Position numbers and translations under genes: made by a program. Positions 24,317-35,189 of a stretch of 64,000 nt of DNA are shown here, piece by piece. Within the stretch, counting starts at the first letter, position 1, and each line of letters starts with the position of its first letter. Source of the DNA: Flavobacterium ammonificans (GTDB taxonomy: Bacteria; Bacteroidota; Bacteroidia; Flavobacteriales; Flavobacteriaceae); assembly GCF_020886115.1 (NCBI RefSeq), contig NZ_AP025185.1, forward strand, positions 558,001-622,000, written 5' to 3'. Under the pieces are notes generated by a model, which saw only the letters and a list, made by a program, of their open reading frames with translations, had not been told where the DNA came from and searched no databases.

Positions 24317-27300
24317 TTATCTGTAAAGTGTAAAATGGCCCACAAACTCCCTGTCGTCTTTTGGATCATTGAGCTTTAACACATACCAATAATCGCCTGA
24401 AGGAAGCTCTGCTCCTTGGTACTTTCCATCCCAAGTTTGACCCAAACGATAGCTTCCCAATTCTCGTCCGTAACGATCCAATATTGTATACGTCAGGTTT
24501 TTGTAATTAATAGTACATCCAGGTGCCCAGGTATCATTAATTCCATCTCCGTTTGGCGTAAAATAGTTAGGGGTACAAATGTCTATGTAATTGAATTTTT
24601 GGGTAGCCGAGCTGATACATCCGTTAGCGTCTTTAACGGTTACTAAATAATCTTGAGTGGTATAATAAATATAATTGGGAGTTGAACCATAATTTTCCCC
24701 TTCAAAGGTGAAAGTATAATTGCCTCCGCCTCCACTAGGAACTGCAATAATTTCGTTTAAGCCACCCGATTTTAAACTCAAAACTAAAGGGTCCATTTTT
24801 AAAATCGTCAATACAGGAGTGTCTTTAACACATCCATTAATGTGTTTCACTCTAATAAAATGATCTCCTGGACTAAGATTAGAAAATGTATTTGAAGCTT
24901 GATAAACCCCTCCATCTAAAGCAAATTGTACCAAAGCGGTATTGGCGATACTTGAGTCTAATTGTACTGTTACCAGATTGTTTTGTGCGTTGCTAACACA
25001 ATCATAATTGACAGATATTGTTGGGTTTAGCTTTACAGCATTGTCAAGAGCTACTGTCCAATTCAAAATACAATTGTTAGCATCTTTGATATAAACGGTA
25101 TGATTTCCACCCGTCAAATTAGTAAAATTAAATTGTGTTTGAATCGCGGTGCCAGTTGTAAATGGACCTGATGGATTGTCTACTGAAACACTATACGGCA
25201 AAGTCCCACCCGAAGCAACTATACTAAACTGAGCATTTTTATCGTCAAAACAAATTTCTTGTACAATCGAAGAGGGAATTGTCACCGCACTTAATACTGG
25301 TGGTTCGGTGATTCTTAAAGTTGTTTTTTCATAACACCCGAGGGCGTCTTGTACAAGCAAATCGTAGTCTCCTGGGGCTAGATTTTGAAAAAGATCCGAT
25401 TCAGTAAACTGACTTAAATTAGGAGATATCGCATGTTTAATTGTTACCGTTCCTCCCAAAGAAGTAATTTTTACTGAACCATCATTGGATCCAGCACATA
25501 ATGCGTTTTTTAAAGAAAAGCTAGGATTTAATTTTGCTGCGGGTTCGGTAATTGTGATGATAGAAGATTCCACAGGGTTACAATCAGCGCTTGTTACTTT
25601 TACCTTGTACTTTCCGGCAGGAAGTCCTGCAAATATTCCAGTGGGTTGGGCTGTTCTAATTATACTATTTCCCTCATCTAAAAGTGTATAAAAATAATTG
25701 CCTAATCCGCCTTGGGCTGAAGCCAAAATAGTCGCAGTGCTTTCTCCAAAACAGTTTACTTTAGCAAATGTAGTATCAACCGCTACTGATAATCCTACTG
25801 GGGTTGCCACCACTACATCATTGGAAATATAAGAACCGCAACCATTAGTGTCTTTGATGTAATAACGATTCACGCCTGGATTTCCATTTAAGGGGTTTGA
25901 AAGTGTTGGAATGAAATCGAGATTATTACTACTATAACTGAATGGAGGAGTTCCTCCCGTAATTTGTAAATCCAATTGTGCTGGATTCATACATGTTGGA
26001 GGAGTTAACAAAGACAATGTAGCTACAACATTATTGGGTTCGTTAATTATAATTTGTGCCGATGTTGCGGTACAAGACCAATTATCAGTAACCGTAACCG
26101 TGTAGATTCCTGCGCCTAAGTTTTTAAATTCAGTATCGGTTTGTGGGCCTAAAATCAGCGGATTTGGACTGGTTTTGTTTAAAGTGTACCAATAATTACT
26201 ACCCTGTCCTCCTGAAACTGTTGAAACTAAAATGCTAGCATTTTGATCTCCAAAACATTGTAATTGAGTTTTGTCAGCAGCAGCGGTTAGTGCAATTGGA
26301 TTAGGATTGGTTAACATAACCAATTTTTCTACTTCACAGCCTTGAGCGTCTCTCACATAAACTTTGTAAGTGCTTTGTGTTAAATTGCTCAATTCAGAAA
26401 CATCGCCCCAGTCTTCTATTACCGTTCCTGCTTTTTCCCATTTGAACTCATAAAAATCTGACCAACCTCCCATTGGCAAAGCGGTTATTTTACCGTCGTT
26501 ATTACCAATTGCGCAGGTAATTGCTGAAAGTGTTGTATTTAAATCAAGAGCTGCGGTAGGCTGACTTATTGTGAAATTTTTAGTTACACTACAAAACGGC
26601 GTGTTAGTCAATGTCGCCGTGATGCTATAGACATCTGCTTTTAACCCAGAAATTGGAATTGGACTAGCGTTGGTAGAGGTTGAAGACTGTATTGTTATTC
26701 CTGAACTATCTTTAATAGTATAATCAAAAGCACCTGCTTTACTTGGCGTGTTTCTATCTATTAAAGTTATGTTAGCACTTCCATTCGCCCCTCCAAAACA
26801 ACTAACATCTACGACCGAATCAATGGTTATATCAAACGTATTCGGTTCATTAACGGTATATACTTCTTGTATGGTACAATTTGTTACAGTGTTTCGAGCT
26901 GTAATTAGGTATTCGCCAACAGTTAAACCTGGAAAAATTCCAGTTGGATTAGAAGAAAAAGGGGTTCCTACCAAACTTCCCGAAACTGGAATTAACGAAT
27001 ATTCTAAATCGCTTGACGGAATTGTAGTTGGTGTTACTGAAACTTGAATAGTTTCACTTAATAACGAGCAACTAATTTCATTCGTGACAAACACATTAAT
27101 TGTGTCCAAAACATACAATGGGTCTATAATTGCTGTTGTCGTTCCCGAACAACCTTTGTCATCATATACATTTATAGTATAACTGCCGCCATTTAGGTCT
27201 GTTTCGATGTAGATTGGGCTAGACCCAAACTGCACTCGAGTTCCATTTTTTATAAATTCATATTGGGTGTAGGTTCCTGAACCACCTGATACTCCACTAA

Positions 27301-30300
27301 CCGTAATGGATGCGTTGTTTAAATTATTGGTCGAATTACAGCCAAATTCCGTCACGGTTGGTGTTGGAACAACAATTACAATAGGCTCGCTTACAAAAAT
27401 CGAATCTGTTGCTACACAACCTCTTCCAGAAATTACCTCAACAGTATAACTTCCCGCAGCTAAACCTGAAAAAATATTAGATGTTTGTGGAGTTCCGCCG
27501 TTTAGGCTGTATGTGTAAACTGGATTGTCGTTTATTCCTGGCGCTGGCGTTGCTATGGCTACAGTTATGGAGCCATCGCTTCCTCCATGACAACTAACCG
27601 ATTTTGGTGTTAAAGTTAAACCTGTTACTGCCGTTGGAACTTCCAGATTTACTAAAATACTCTTTTCACAAAGCGTGCTATTGTCTTTTATATAAATTGT
27701 ATGCGGTCCAGAACTCAATCCTGAAAAAATAGGACTAGTACCATAACTTCCTGTATCGATTTTATATTCAAAACTACCTGAACCACCCACAGGAATAGCT
27801 TGAATTTCGCCATTATTAAGTGAGCAAGAGGGTTGTTTAATTACTCTTGAAGACAATCCTAAAGGGCTATAAATTTTTAACAGTTTCGTATCCGAACAAC
27901 CATTCACATCTTTTACACTAATACTGTAATCTCCTGAGTTTTGATTGGACAAAGTATGAGGGAATGCCGATGTAATGGGCGCAAAAACGCTTCCGTTTAC
28001 AGTCAAATAATAAGGCGCGATTCCTGCGGTTGTTGTTGTTAAATTGATTGTAAAAGTCCCTTCGGGTTCGCATGGATTGGTAACCGATAAATCAATAACA
28101 GGTTTTGGGTCTTTGGGTAAATAAATAGTCATTGATTTAACACAACCATAAGCATCTCTAACAGATACAATATAATTTCCCTCATCAACAGAGAATGTAT
28201 TATGATTTACCCAATTCCCTGGAATCAAAGAAGGTGGTGGTGGAACGAGGCTAATGCCTGTGCCAGGTCCAATGGATGAACTATCCGTTACAATTTGATA
28301 TTGATAGGGCGCTGTACCACCTTTGGCTCGAATACTTATTATTCCATTTTCATTACAATTGACTTTTTTTAGAACAGAAGCGGTAAATTCTAATGATAAT
28401 GCAGATTCAGTAATGTTAAAAGTATCCGAAGCAATACTGCAACCTGCATTTGGAGCACCGGTATCTTCTTTTATCAACACAAAATAATTTCCAAAAGGCA
28501 AATCGCCTAAATCAGAAATTGTAATGCTGTTATTTGGATTAATCGAAATGGTTCCTGAAACTCCTGAAACAGGAACTGCCGATTGTGAATTATAAATCTG
28601 ATAGAATATTGGCATTGCTACAGTATAGTTGTTTGTTACCTTAAACGATACTTTACCATTTGCTTCGCCTTTACAAGTTATATTTTTTACTTGAAGATTG
28701 CTCAATACCAAAGTAGAGTTAGTTTTTATTGCAGTTTCAGCTGTTTTATAATGATAACATTTGGTGGTTTCGTCGTAAACAATAAAAGTATATTTTACTC
28801 CAGAAATTAATCCAGTGAACGTAGCTGATTTAGCAGTGTCTCCTTTTATCCAAGCGGGATTTAATAAATTAAATACTAAGCCAGGTGTGTAAATTGCAAA
28901 ATAAAAAGGACCTGCTGAGCTAAATGCAGTATTGTCAGCAATTCCTACTATAGCCCTCCCTCCTAAACTACAATTTATTGTTGAAGTTGAAACATTTATA
29001 TCTAAATCAGTTGGTGGAGAAGCTACTTTTACATCTTGAATCAAAACAGAACAGCCATTGGAATCGACTACATTAATTTGGTACAAACCAAAATCCACTA
29101 CGTCAAATGTATGGGAAGTGGATCCTGAATTATTTATCTCAAAATTATTGTATCCATTAACTCCTGTTACAAAGTAATTGTACGAAGGGATTCCACCAAC
29201 AACACCATCTACTATTACCGACCCTTTGGAAATCCCTAAACTAGTACACGTAATATCAACCGTATGAGATGTTACAATTATTTTAGCTGGTTCAGAAATA
29301 ATTGTATTCAATTTAGCAGTACACAAATTACTATCCGTAACTGTGACTTCATAATTACCAGCGGGTAAGCTAAAAAGTTGACTGCCATAATTCGTATTCG
29401 TTGTTGTATTTTTTACTGAATACGTAAACGGAGCTAATCCCTTAGCTTTATTCAAATTAACCTGAATAGCAGCCGTGTTCTCAGCATGACACAAAATGGA
29501 TTGAATTTCGGTAAAAGATAAAATTTCAGGATTTACTTTAGAATTTACTATAACTGCATTGGTAGTTTTTGAGCATCCATTAGCATCAATTATAGAAAAA
29601 CTATAGGTTCCTGGATCGGTTTCTGAAATGGAATATACAAAGGAAGAATCACCAACTGGTATCGTTATGTCGGAGGAAATTGTAGCAGTACCTTTTTTTA
29701 CTTGATAGCGCAAAGGCCTCACACCTCCTTCAAAAGTTACTTTAATTTTGGCATCTGGACTTGCGGTGCAATCCAAGGCTTTGGTTAAAACAGCCGCTAC
29801 TTTTAATTCATTGCCAATTGTAATATCCTGAGTAGTCGCTTTACAATTATTGGCATCTGTAACTTCTACTTTGTGTGTACCTGGCGCTACATTTGTAAAT
29901 GTATTTGAATTTTGTAAAGCGCCACCATTTAAACTAAACGAAAAAGGCGCTGTTCCAGAAGCGACATTTATTTTTATAGTCGCTTGATTCACAGAATCAT
30001 AACATAAATCAGAACTAAAATCTACAGTTGGAACAGGTATTGGAGGTGGTACAACTATAACAGGAACCAGACTCGTATTACCACAACCATTAGCGTCGAG
30101 TCCGCGAACTGTGTAAGTTCCAACTGGCACATTCTCAAAAACACCAGATTGAGCAGGGCGTATTTTGTTTATGTTGAGTTCATCCCACAATTCATATTGA
30201 TAAAAAGGAGTTCCTCCAGTAGAAGTAGCAGTAATCGTTGCGCCACGACTACAACTGGCTTGAATTGTCACACTAGCCGAAGTCACTATTGGAGATGGAG

Positions 30301-33049
30301 CTGTAATAGTAATTGAAGGGAAGGATTTAACACAAATTCCGGTTGCGGTAGGATTATAACGGACTTTTACATCATAAGTTGCTCCTCCTAAACCCGAAAT
30401 GATAAAAGGTGATGTTGTAGCTGTTTGCCAAGTAACGCCTCCATCTTTTGAAACTTGATAGCCAGAAGTGGTGTTGAAATTTTGAGCCGCAATGGTTATT
30501 TCTCCATTACTTAATCCATGACAAGTCACATTTTTGGTATTGGTTATTGAAGCGGCAAAATCTTTTCCTGTAGGGACATTAAAAATAACTTTTCGGGAAG
30601 AAGCACATAATTTAGGAATTTGGTAGGCTGTAATATCATCAATGGCTAAGTCATTACCGCCACCATTAGGATTATTGTTTCTAACGATAAATCGTAATGA
30701 AGAATTATTACCAGGATTTAATGAAACAGGCGTTACTGGATATTTATTCCATAATTCATTTCTTGGCACATTCCCAGTATTTATTGTTGAAATTTCATTA
30801 CCCAATTGATCAACCAAAGCAATGGTTATATTTGGAGGTGTTGCATTATAAGTTGTGCGTAATAAATTAGTTACATAAAATTCCACAATAATTGGCTGAT
30901 TGGGAATGATATCAGCAATAGTTTTTTCGTATAAAATAGCTCTTGGATTAAGGTTGGCATCCACATTAACTGCCAAAAATCGTCCCAATGGAGTAACTGG
31001 AGAAGTAGGAGGTGTATTGTCTTTTGGGCTATACCAAGCTCCATAAGGCGAGACGATTCTTGAAGTTACAGAGTAGTCACCATCTTGAATAACTATACTC
31101 CCTTTACACCGAGTTGCTGTAACCTGTCTCTCAAAACAATAGGTTGCATTCATTCCTGGTGAAGTAGTATCAGCTCCATAGCCAAAGTCTTCCTTCAATA
31201 AATTACTATACGTTGGAACTAATAAGGGTTCGTATTTCACTTCAACCGTATGTTGTCCTGGAGGTAGATTGGAAAAATTAGGAGATGTTTGAAAAGCACC
31301 TCCATCCAAGGAATACCTATAACTGAAAACGGTATTGGTTGTGGTAGTAGCATTGATCACACTATTTGCCGTTCCATCACAATTAAATGATTGATTTGTT
31401 ACTGTGACAATTGGAACACCAATATCTTCTACTGTAACTTCTGGCAAGGCCGAAACACATCCGTTCTTATCTTTGATGTAAAACACATATTTCCCCGCAG
31501 GATGTAAAGATGTAGTAGAAGTAGTCCAAGAGGCACGATTATCAAAACTGTATTCATACGGCTCAGTTCCTCCTTGCGGATTGGTGATTCGGATTCTCGC
31601 CTTATCTAAGTCGGTAGAAATACAGCCTATTAATTCTGAAACTCCTGCAACGGCTGATAGTCCAAACTGAGGTTGAGTTATAGTAACCTCTTTTGTTTCG
31701 GTGCATTTGACTCCGCCATAAGTGTACTCAATTACGGTTTTAAAAGTAGTTCCCGCAGGAGTGGCTAATAAACCTTGAAAAACGGGATTAGTTGTAAAAT
31801 CTTGATCATCTCTAATGCGGTATCTCAAGCTATAGCCATTAGCATTAGTAACATTAAATTTGATTTGCCATGAATTAGGAAAATAGCAGTTTTCGTTTGT
31901 TGCTTCAATTTTATAAACTGGAGCAGGTTGTGATGGCACAGTTACACTAATTTGATTTGTTAAGCCATTAGTGTCTACAACTTTAACAATGTAAGTTCCT
32001 GCTATAGGAACAGGAATTAAATCGCTAGTTGGCGTCGTATTTCCGTTAAAAAAATACTGATAGGGCGCGGTTCCTCCGGTAACTACAACTTTAATACTTC
32101 CTGGTTGGCAAGCAACCGGTTGAACGGTTGGTGTGATTTGAAACGGAGCGGTAGAATTAATGGTAACTTCCCCCGATTTCCAATTACAATCGTCTGTTCT
32201 TACCTCCCAAGTATAGGTTCCTGCATTCAAATTGGGAAAAAGGTGTTCGTTATCAAAAGAAGCATTCTTTTCACTTATCAGTAGGCCTCCTTGTAGGATT
32301 CTGTAATAATACTGTTCTCTAACTCCCGAAACGCTTAATTTAACATCGCCTTGCTGCCCTGATGTTGCGGATGGAATTACTGATGCAGCAACCACCATAT
32401 CATTATTGGTTATGGTAACTGGTATATTAAAAACACAATCTGTTGGTGTGGCACCCACTCGTCTTACCTTGACATTAAAAGTTCCCGCTGTTGAAACAGA
32501 AAATGTATTGGAAACTTGATAATTCGTTCCATCTACGCTGTATTCATAACCCGTTAATTGCGCCACCCTGATTTCTCCTGGTTGACCACAATACATATCC
32601 GTTTTTGTAACTGGAATGTCTAATCCATTTTGGTATACGTTAAAATAATACGTTGTTTGAGTGGTATCTGAATTAGTAATAACAACCTTAAAATGACCTC
32701 CTGCTGAGACAGTAAAATTTGGTGATGTTGCGACTAACGTCCAAGTACACGGAGAATTACTATTAGAGCAATCATCTGTAATAGTAGAACAAGATCCTTC
32801 GTTAAATTTATACCAACTCACAGTTAGGCCGGGAAAATCAGTTGTAATTAATCGTGTATCTAAACTACCGCATAAGAAAAATTTAGGCATGTCACTATTA
32901 TCGTCAAAACATGTTGTTGTTACATCAGCTAACGAAATAATAGGATTATTCGATTGAGAAAAACCATTAGAACTATATACAAATAAGCATAACAGCAATA
33001 CAAATTGCTCTTTTATAATTGTTTTAATTATGGATTTTATCCAATTCAT
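24317..33049 (-). CDS. Giant SprB-repeat surface adhesin with type-B T9SS sorting domain
   Basis: This 2,910-aa secreted protein begins with a signal peptide (to about residue 32, ending GFSQ). Most of it is a long series of SprB-like repeats of about 70-100 residues, with the recurrent pattern (I/V)xCxGxxxGxI, GGTxPYxYS, FxxLxxGxYTVxVxDxxGC. A non-repeat block at about 615-815 (LLKEDFGYGAD to AIDDITAYQI) looks like a jelly-roll or MAM/CBM-like domain. The C-terminal 90 residues ([35 protein letters not shown]) are a gliding-motility-associated type-B sorting domain. The protein should cross the outer membrane by T9SS and sit on the surface as an adhesin. The PorP gene directly downstream is its likely partner. 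Confidence 0.93.
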   Translation of the reverse strand: MNWIKSIIKTIIKEQFVLLLCLFVYSSNGFSQSNNPIISLADVTTTCFDDNSDMPKFFLCGSLDTRLITTDFPGLTVSWYKFNEGSCSTITDDCSNSNSPCTWTLVATSPNFTVSAGGHFKVVITNSDTTQTTYYFNVYQNGLDIPVTKTDMYCGQPGEIRVAQLTGYEYSVDGTNYQVSNTFSVSTAGTFNVKVRRVGATPTDCVFNIPVTITNNDMVVAASVIPSATSGQQGDVKLSVSGVREQYYYRILQGGLLISEKNASFDNEHLFPNLNAGTYTWEVRTDDCNWKSGEVTINSTAPFQITPTVQPVACQPGSIKVVVTGGTAPYQYFFNGNTTPTSDLIPVPIAGTYIVKVVDTNGLTNQISVTVPSQPAPVYKIEATNENCYFPNSWQIKFNVTNANGYSLRYRIRDDQDFTTNPVFQGLLATPAGTTFKTVIEYTYGGVKCTETKEVTITQPQFGLSAVAGVSELIGCISTDLDKARIRITNPQGGTEPYEYSFDNRASWTTSTTSLHPAGKYVFYIKDKNGCVSALPEVTVEDIGVPIVTVTNQSFNCDGTANSVINATTTTNTVFSYRYSLDGGAFQTSPNFSNLPPGQHTVEVKYEPLLVPTYSNLLKEDFGYGADTTSPGMNATYCFERQVTATRCKGSIVIQDGDYSVTSRIVSPYGAWYSPKDNTPPTSPVTPLGRFLAVNVDANLNPRAILYEKTIADIIPNQPIIVEFYVTNLLRTTYNATPPNITIALVDQLGNEISTINTGNVPRNELWNKYPVTPVSLNPGNNSSLRFIVRNNNPNGGGNDLAIDDITAYQIPKLCASSRKVIFNVPTGKDFAASITNTKNVTCHGLSNGEITIAAQNFNTTSGYQVSKDGGVTWQTATTSPFIISGLGGATYDVKVRYNPTATGICVKSFPSITITAPSPIVTSASVTIQASCSRGATITATSTGGTPFYQYELWDELNINKIRPAQSGVFENVPVGTYTVRGLDANGCGNTSLVPVIVVPPPIPVPTVDFSSDLCYDSVNQATIKINVASGTAPFSFSLNGGALQNSNTFTNVAPGTHKVEVTDANNCKATTQDITIGNELKVAAVLTKALDCTASPDAKIKVTFEGGVRPLRYQVKKGTATISSDITIPVGDSSFVYSISETDPGTYSFSIIDANGCSKTTNAVIVNSKVNPEILSFTEIQSILCHAENTAAIQVNLNKAKGLAPFTYSVKNTTTNTNYGSQLFSLPAGNYEVTVTDSNLCTAKLNTIISEPAKIIVTSHTVDITCTSLGISKGSVIVDGVVGGIPSYNYFVTGVNGYNNFEINNSGSTSHTFDVVDFGLYQINVVDSNGCSVLIQDVKVASPPTDLDINVSTSTINCSLGGRAIVGIADNTAFSSAGPFYFAIYTPGLVFNLLNPAWIKGDTAKSATFTGLISGVKYTFIVYDETTKCYHYKTAETAIKTNSTLVLSNLQVKNITCKGEANGKVSFKVTNNYTVAMPIFYQIYNSQSAVPVSGVSGTISINPNNSITISDLGDLPFGNYFVLIKEDTGAPNAGCSIASDTFNITESALSLEFTASVLKKVNCNENGIISIRAKGGTAPYQYQIVTDSSSIGPGTGISLVPPPPSLIPGNWVNHNTFSVDEGNYIVSVRDAYGCVKSMTIYLPKDPKPVIDLSVTNPCEPEGTFTINLTTTTAGIAPYYLTVNGSVFAPITSAFPHTLSNQNSGDYSISVKDVNGCSDTKLLKIYSPLGLSSRVIKQPSCSLNNGEIQAIPVGGSGSFEYKIDTGSYGTSPIFSGLSSGPHTIYIKDNSTLCEKSILVNLEVPTAVTGLTLTPKSVSCHGGSDGSITVAIATPAPGINDNPVYTYSLNGGTPQTSNIFSGLAAGSYTVEVISGRGCVATDSIFVSEPIVIVVPTPTVTEFGCNSTNNLNNASITVSGVSGGSGTYTQYEFIKNGTRVQFGSSPIYIETDLNGGSYTINVYDDKGCSGTTTAIIDPLYVLDTINVFVTNEISCSLLSETIQVSVTPTTIPSSDLEYSLIPVSGSLVGTPFSSNPTGIFPGLTVGEYLITARNTVTNCTIQEVYTVNEPNTFDITIDSVVDVSCFGGANGSANITLIDRNTPSKAGAFDYTIKDSSGITIQSSTSTNASPIPISGLKADVYSITATLTNTPFCSVTKNFTISQPTAALDLNTTLSAITCAIGNNDGKITALPMGGWSDFYEFKWEKAGTVIEDWGDVSELSNLTQSTYKVYVRDAQGCEVEKLVMLTNPNPIALTAAADKTQLQCFGDQNASILVSTVSGGQGSNYWYTLNKTSPNPLILGPQTDTEFKNLGAGIYTVTVTDNWSCTATSAQIIINEPNNVVATLSLLTPPTCMNPAQLDLQITGGTPPFSYSSNNLDFIPTLSNPLNGNPGVNRYYIKDTNGCGSYISNDVVVATPVGLSVAVDTTFAKVNCFGESTATILASAQGGLGNYFYTLLDEGNSIIRTAQPTGIFAGLPAGKYKVKVTSADCNPVESSIITITEPAAKLNPSFSLKNALCAGSNDGSVKITSLGGTVTIKHAISPNLSQFTESDLFQNLAPGDYDLLVQDALGCYEKTTLRITEPPVLSAVTIPSSIVQEICFDDKNAQFSIVASGGTLPYSVSVDNPSGPFTTGTAIQTQFNFTNLTGGNHTVYIKDANNCILNWTVALDNAVKLNPTISVNYDCVSNAQNNLVTVQLDSSIANTALVQFALDGGVYQASNTFSNLSPGDHFIRVKHINGCVKDTPVLTILKMDPLVLSLKSGGLNEIIAVPSGGGGNYTFTFEGENYGSTPNYIYYTTQDYLVTVKDANGCISSATQKFNYIDICTPNYFTPNGDGINDTWAPGCTINYKNLTYTILDRYGRELGSYRLGQTWDGKYQGAELPSGDYWYVLKLNDPKDDREFVGHFTLYR

Positions 33050-33121
33050 TTTGGGATCGTATTTTTACATTATTTATTTCATTTTTCTGAAGGGCGAGAA
33101 AAAAAAACCCAATTATTCCCT

Positions 33122-35188
33122 CTATTTTTCCATTTTAACAATAGTCATTGCGCCATTATATGGAGCACTTCCTTTTTTATTTAACGCTTGTTTTGCAGCT
33201 TCTATAGTCTCAAATGATTCGTAGTAAATAAAATATTTACTTGAATTAGCATCGTAAAAGAAGTTCACATTAGCTTCTCCTGAAGCTACTGTTTTGGTTA
33301 AAAACTCATCTCTTTTAGCCACTTCGTTATGCACTGCAATGACTACATAATAGCCCGGCAACACATTTTTATTGCCTTTAATGATTTGTACATCAGGCTG
33401 AACTTCACCTGAATCAAAATCACTCGGTTTCAGCGGTACTGTACTCAATACTGTAGTTTCTTTAATTCGTTTCAACGTAGCGATATCTTGGGCTAAACGA
33501 CCGTCAACATTCACAAAAGAAGCCCTTTTTATGCGGCGTTTTTTCTCAATTTCAGTAGCTTCTTTAATCTGCTCTAAGGAACGATTCAAATCAGCATTCG
33601 CTTGCACTGCTGCCAGATGTTCCTCTTTTAAATTTTGGATAGTCGCAGCATATTCTTTCAACAAGATTTCATCTTGCTCATTGCCTTTTTTCATTTTTTC
33701 AGAATAGGCGTTTTCTAATTCTCTAATTTTATCTTTCTGCTCTTTGGCAATAGCCGTAATTTCAGTTTGTAATAATTCTAATTCGCTATTTTCTAGAGCA
33801 CTGCTTTTAAAAGGTTTGGGTTCTGTGTAAATTCCTTGTTCGCTCAAATCATTTTCTTGTTTCATTTGTGCCAAATCGTTTTCTCTTTGGGCAATAGTAA
33901 CCGTTAATCGATTCAATAAATTATCCTGCTTGGTTTTGGTCACCGCCAATACCGCTGTTAAATTATCAATCGCAACAAATTCTCTGTCTTTAGGTTTTGG
34001 CATGATTGCCTTTGTTGTGTCTTTTTGAGGCTGGGCTTTCGCCAAAGCAGATGTAGTCACAATCGCATCTTTTGTAACCAACGATTCAACCACTTGTTTT
34101 GGTGGGGCGATAGTGTCGCGTGAAGGTTTCACAACCGCAATTGGCTTTTCTTGAACAGGCTCTTTTAAAACTACTGGCGCCGTCTTTTCTTTTGGTTTTT
34201 GAACTGCTTTTGGTTTTGAATAGGCAATCCCTCTCTCAGAAGCCGGAGGGATAATGGAACCCAAATCGTCTTCGTCATAATTCGAATTGCGGTTAGAGAA
34301 TTTATAAGCAAAACCTATTTCATGCGAGGCTCCAAAATTGGTAAAATTGCCTAATCCTCTTTCATAATTATACTCCAAAGCAATCGATTGACTAATGTTA
34401 ACCCCTAAACCACCCGAAATTCCAAAAATGGTATTGTATCCTAATTGTGTCCAAACCCCATTAGGTATCGTTAGCATTGCCAAACCAGAAATACCGATTT
34501 TATCTTTTCTAAATTCAGACCGTAGTAATCCCGAGAATTTACTTTTATCAAAAAAACCATTCCCCTCTATATAGCCTGTGTGCATCAAATGAACCGAAAC
34601 ACTTTTTTCAGGATCGTCAACTACAAGTTCAGACGTACTTAAATTGTAGACCAAAAAATTATTCACTGACACCCCAAAATCAAGAAAGGAAGTGCCGTAA
34701 TTAATGCCTGGATTCAATACAAAATAAGAGTTAGAGGGAAAGGTTTCTATAAGAGGATCTGGAAAATTCGTAATCACTTTAGAGGCATTCAAGCCACTTT
34801 TGTAAAAGCCTAAATTCAATCCAAAAGTTAGATTACTATCCCACTGTAATTCAATATTATGAGCAAAATTAGCTACCGCGCCAAAAGTAGTTAAGACTCC
34901 TTCATTTTGCTGAAACAAGCCTACTGCTATTCCTTCATTTTGTAAAAATCTTCCGGAGTAACTTACTAAATAGGTTTGTGGCGCGTTCTCAAAAGTTACC
35001 CACTGGCGCTTGTTATAAAAAGTGACCACTGGCGCTTGTTCTCGCACAAATGAAAAAGCAGGATGAAGTAGAAAGCGATTGAATTTTAATGAATTCCGAA
35101 TGTGTATTGCAAAAGAAGTCACCACCTCCGACTGCGCAAACAGGGGCTGAAAACAACAAAATAGAACTATTGCAAGATAATTTTTCAT
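33122..35188 (-). CDS. PorP/SprF barrel fused to coiled coil and SPOR-like domain
   Basis: This 688-aa protein has an unusual order. A signal peptide (MKNYLAIVLFCCFQPLFAQ) is followed by a PorP/SprF-type domain (about 25-300). Next come a Pro/Lys/Val-rich linker (about 310-400), a charged coiled-coil stretch (about 420-565, rich in E, K, Q), and a C-terminal SPOR-like domain (about 610-688; GYYVVIAVHNE, ANVNFFYDANSSKYFIYYES). SPOR domains bind denuded peptidoglycan, so the protein may tie a cargo-specific T9SS barrel to the cell wall. It ends 1 bp from the type-B CTD gene transcribed ahead of it and precedes the giant adhesin. Confidence 0.85.
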   Translation of the reverse strand: MKNYLAIVLFCCFQPLFAQSEVVTSFAIHIRNSLKFNRFLLHPAFSFVREQAPVVTFYNKRQWVTFENAPQTYLVSYSGRFLQNEGIAVGLFQQNEGVLTTFGAVANFAHNIELQWDSNLTFGLNLGFYKSGLNASKVITNFPDPLIETFPSNSYFVLNPGINYGTSFLDFGVSVNNFLVYNLSTSELVVDDPEKSVSVHLMHTGYIEGNGFFDKSKFSGLLRSEFRKDKIGISGLAMLTIPNGVWTQLGYNTIFGISGGLGVNISQSIALEYNYERGLGNFTNFGASHEIGFAYKFSNRNSNYDEDDLGSIIPPASERGIAYSKPKAVQKPKEKTAPVVLKEPVQEKPIAVVKPSRDTIAPPKQVVESLVTKDAIVTTSALAKAQPQKDTTKAIMPKPKDREFVAIDNLTAVLAVTKTKQDNLLNRLTVTIAQRENDLAQMKQENDLSEQGIYTEPKPFKSSALENSELELLQTEITAIAKEQKDKIRELENAYSEKMKKGNEQDEILLKEYAATIQNLKEEHLAAVQANADLNRSLEQIKEATEIEKKRRIKRASFVNVDGRLAQDIATLKRIKETTVLSTVPLKPSDFDSGEVQPDVQIIKGNKNVLPGYYVVIAVHNEVAKRDEFLTKTVASGEANVNFFYDANSSKYFIYYESFETIEAAKQALNKKGSAPYNGAMTIVKMEK

Positions 35189-35189
35189 T

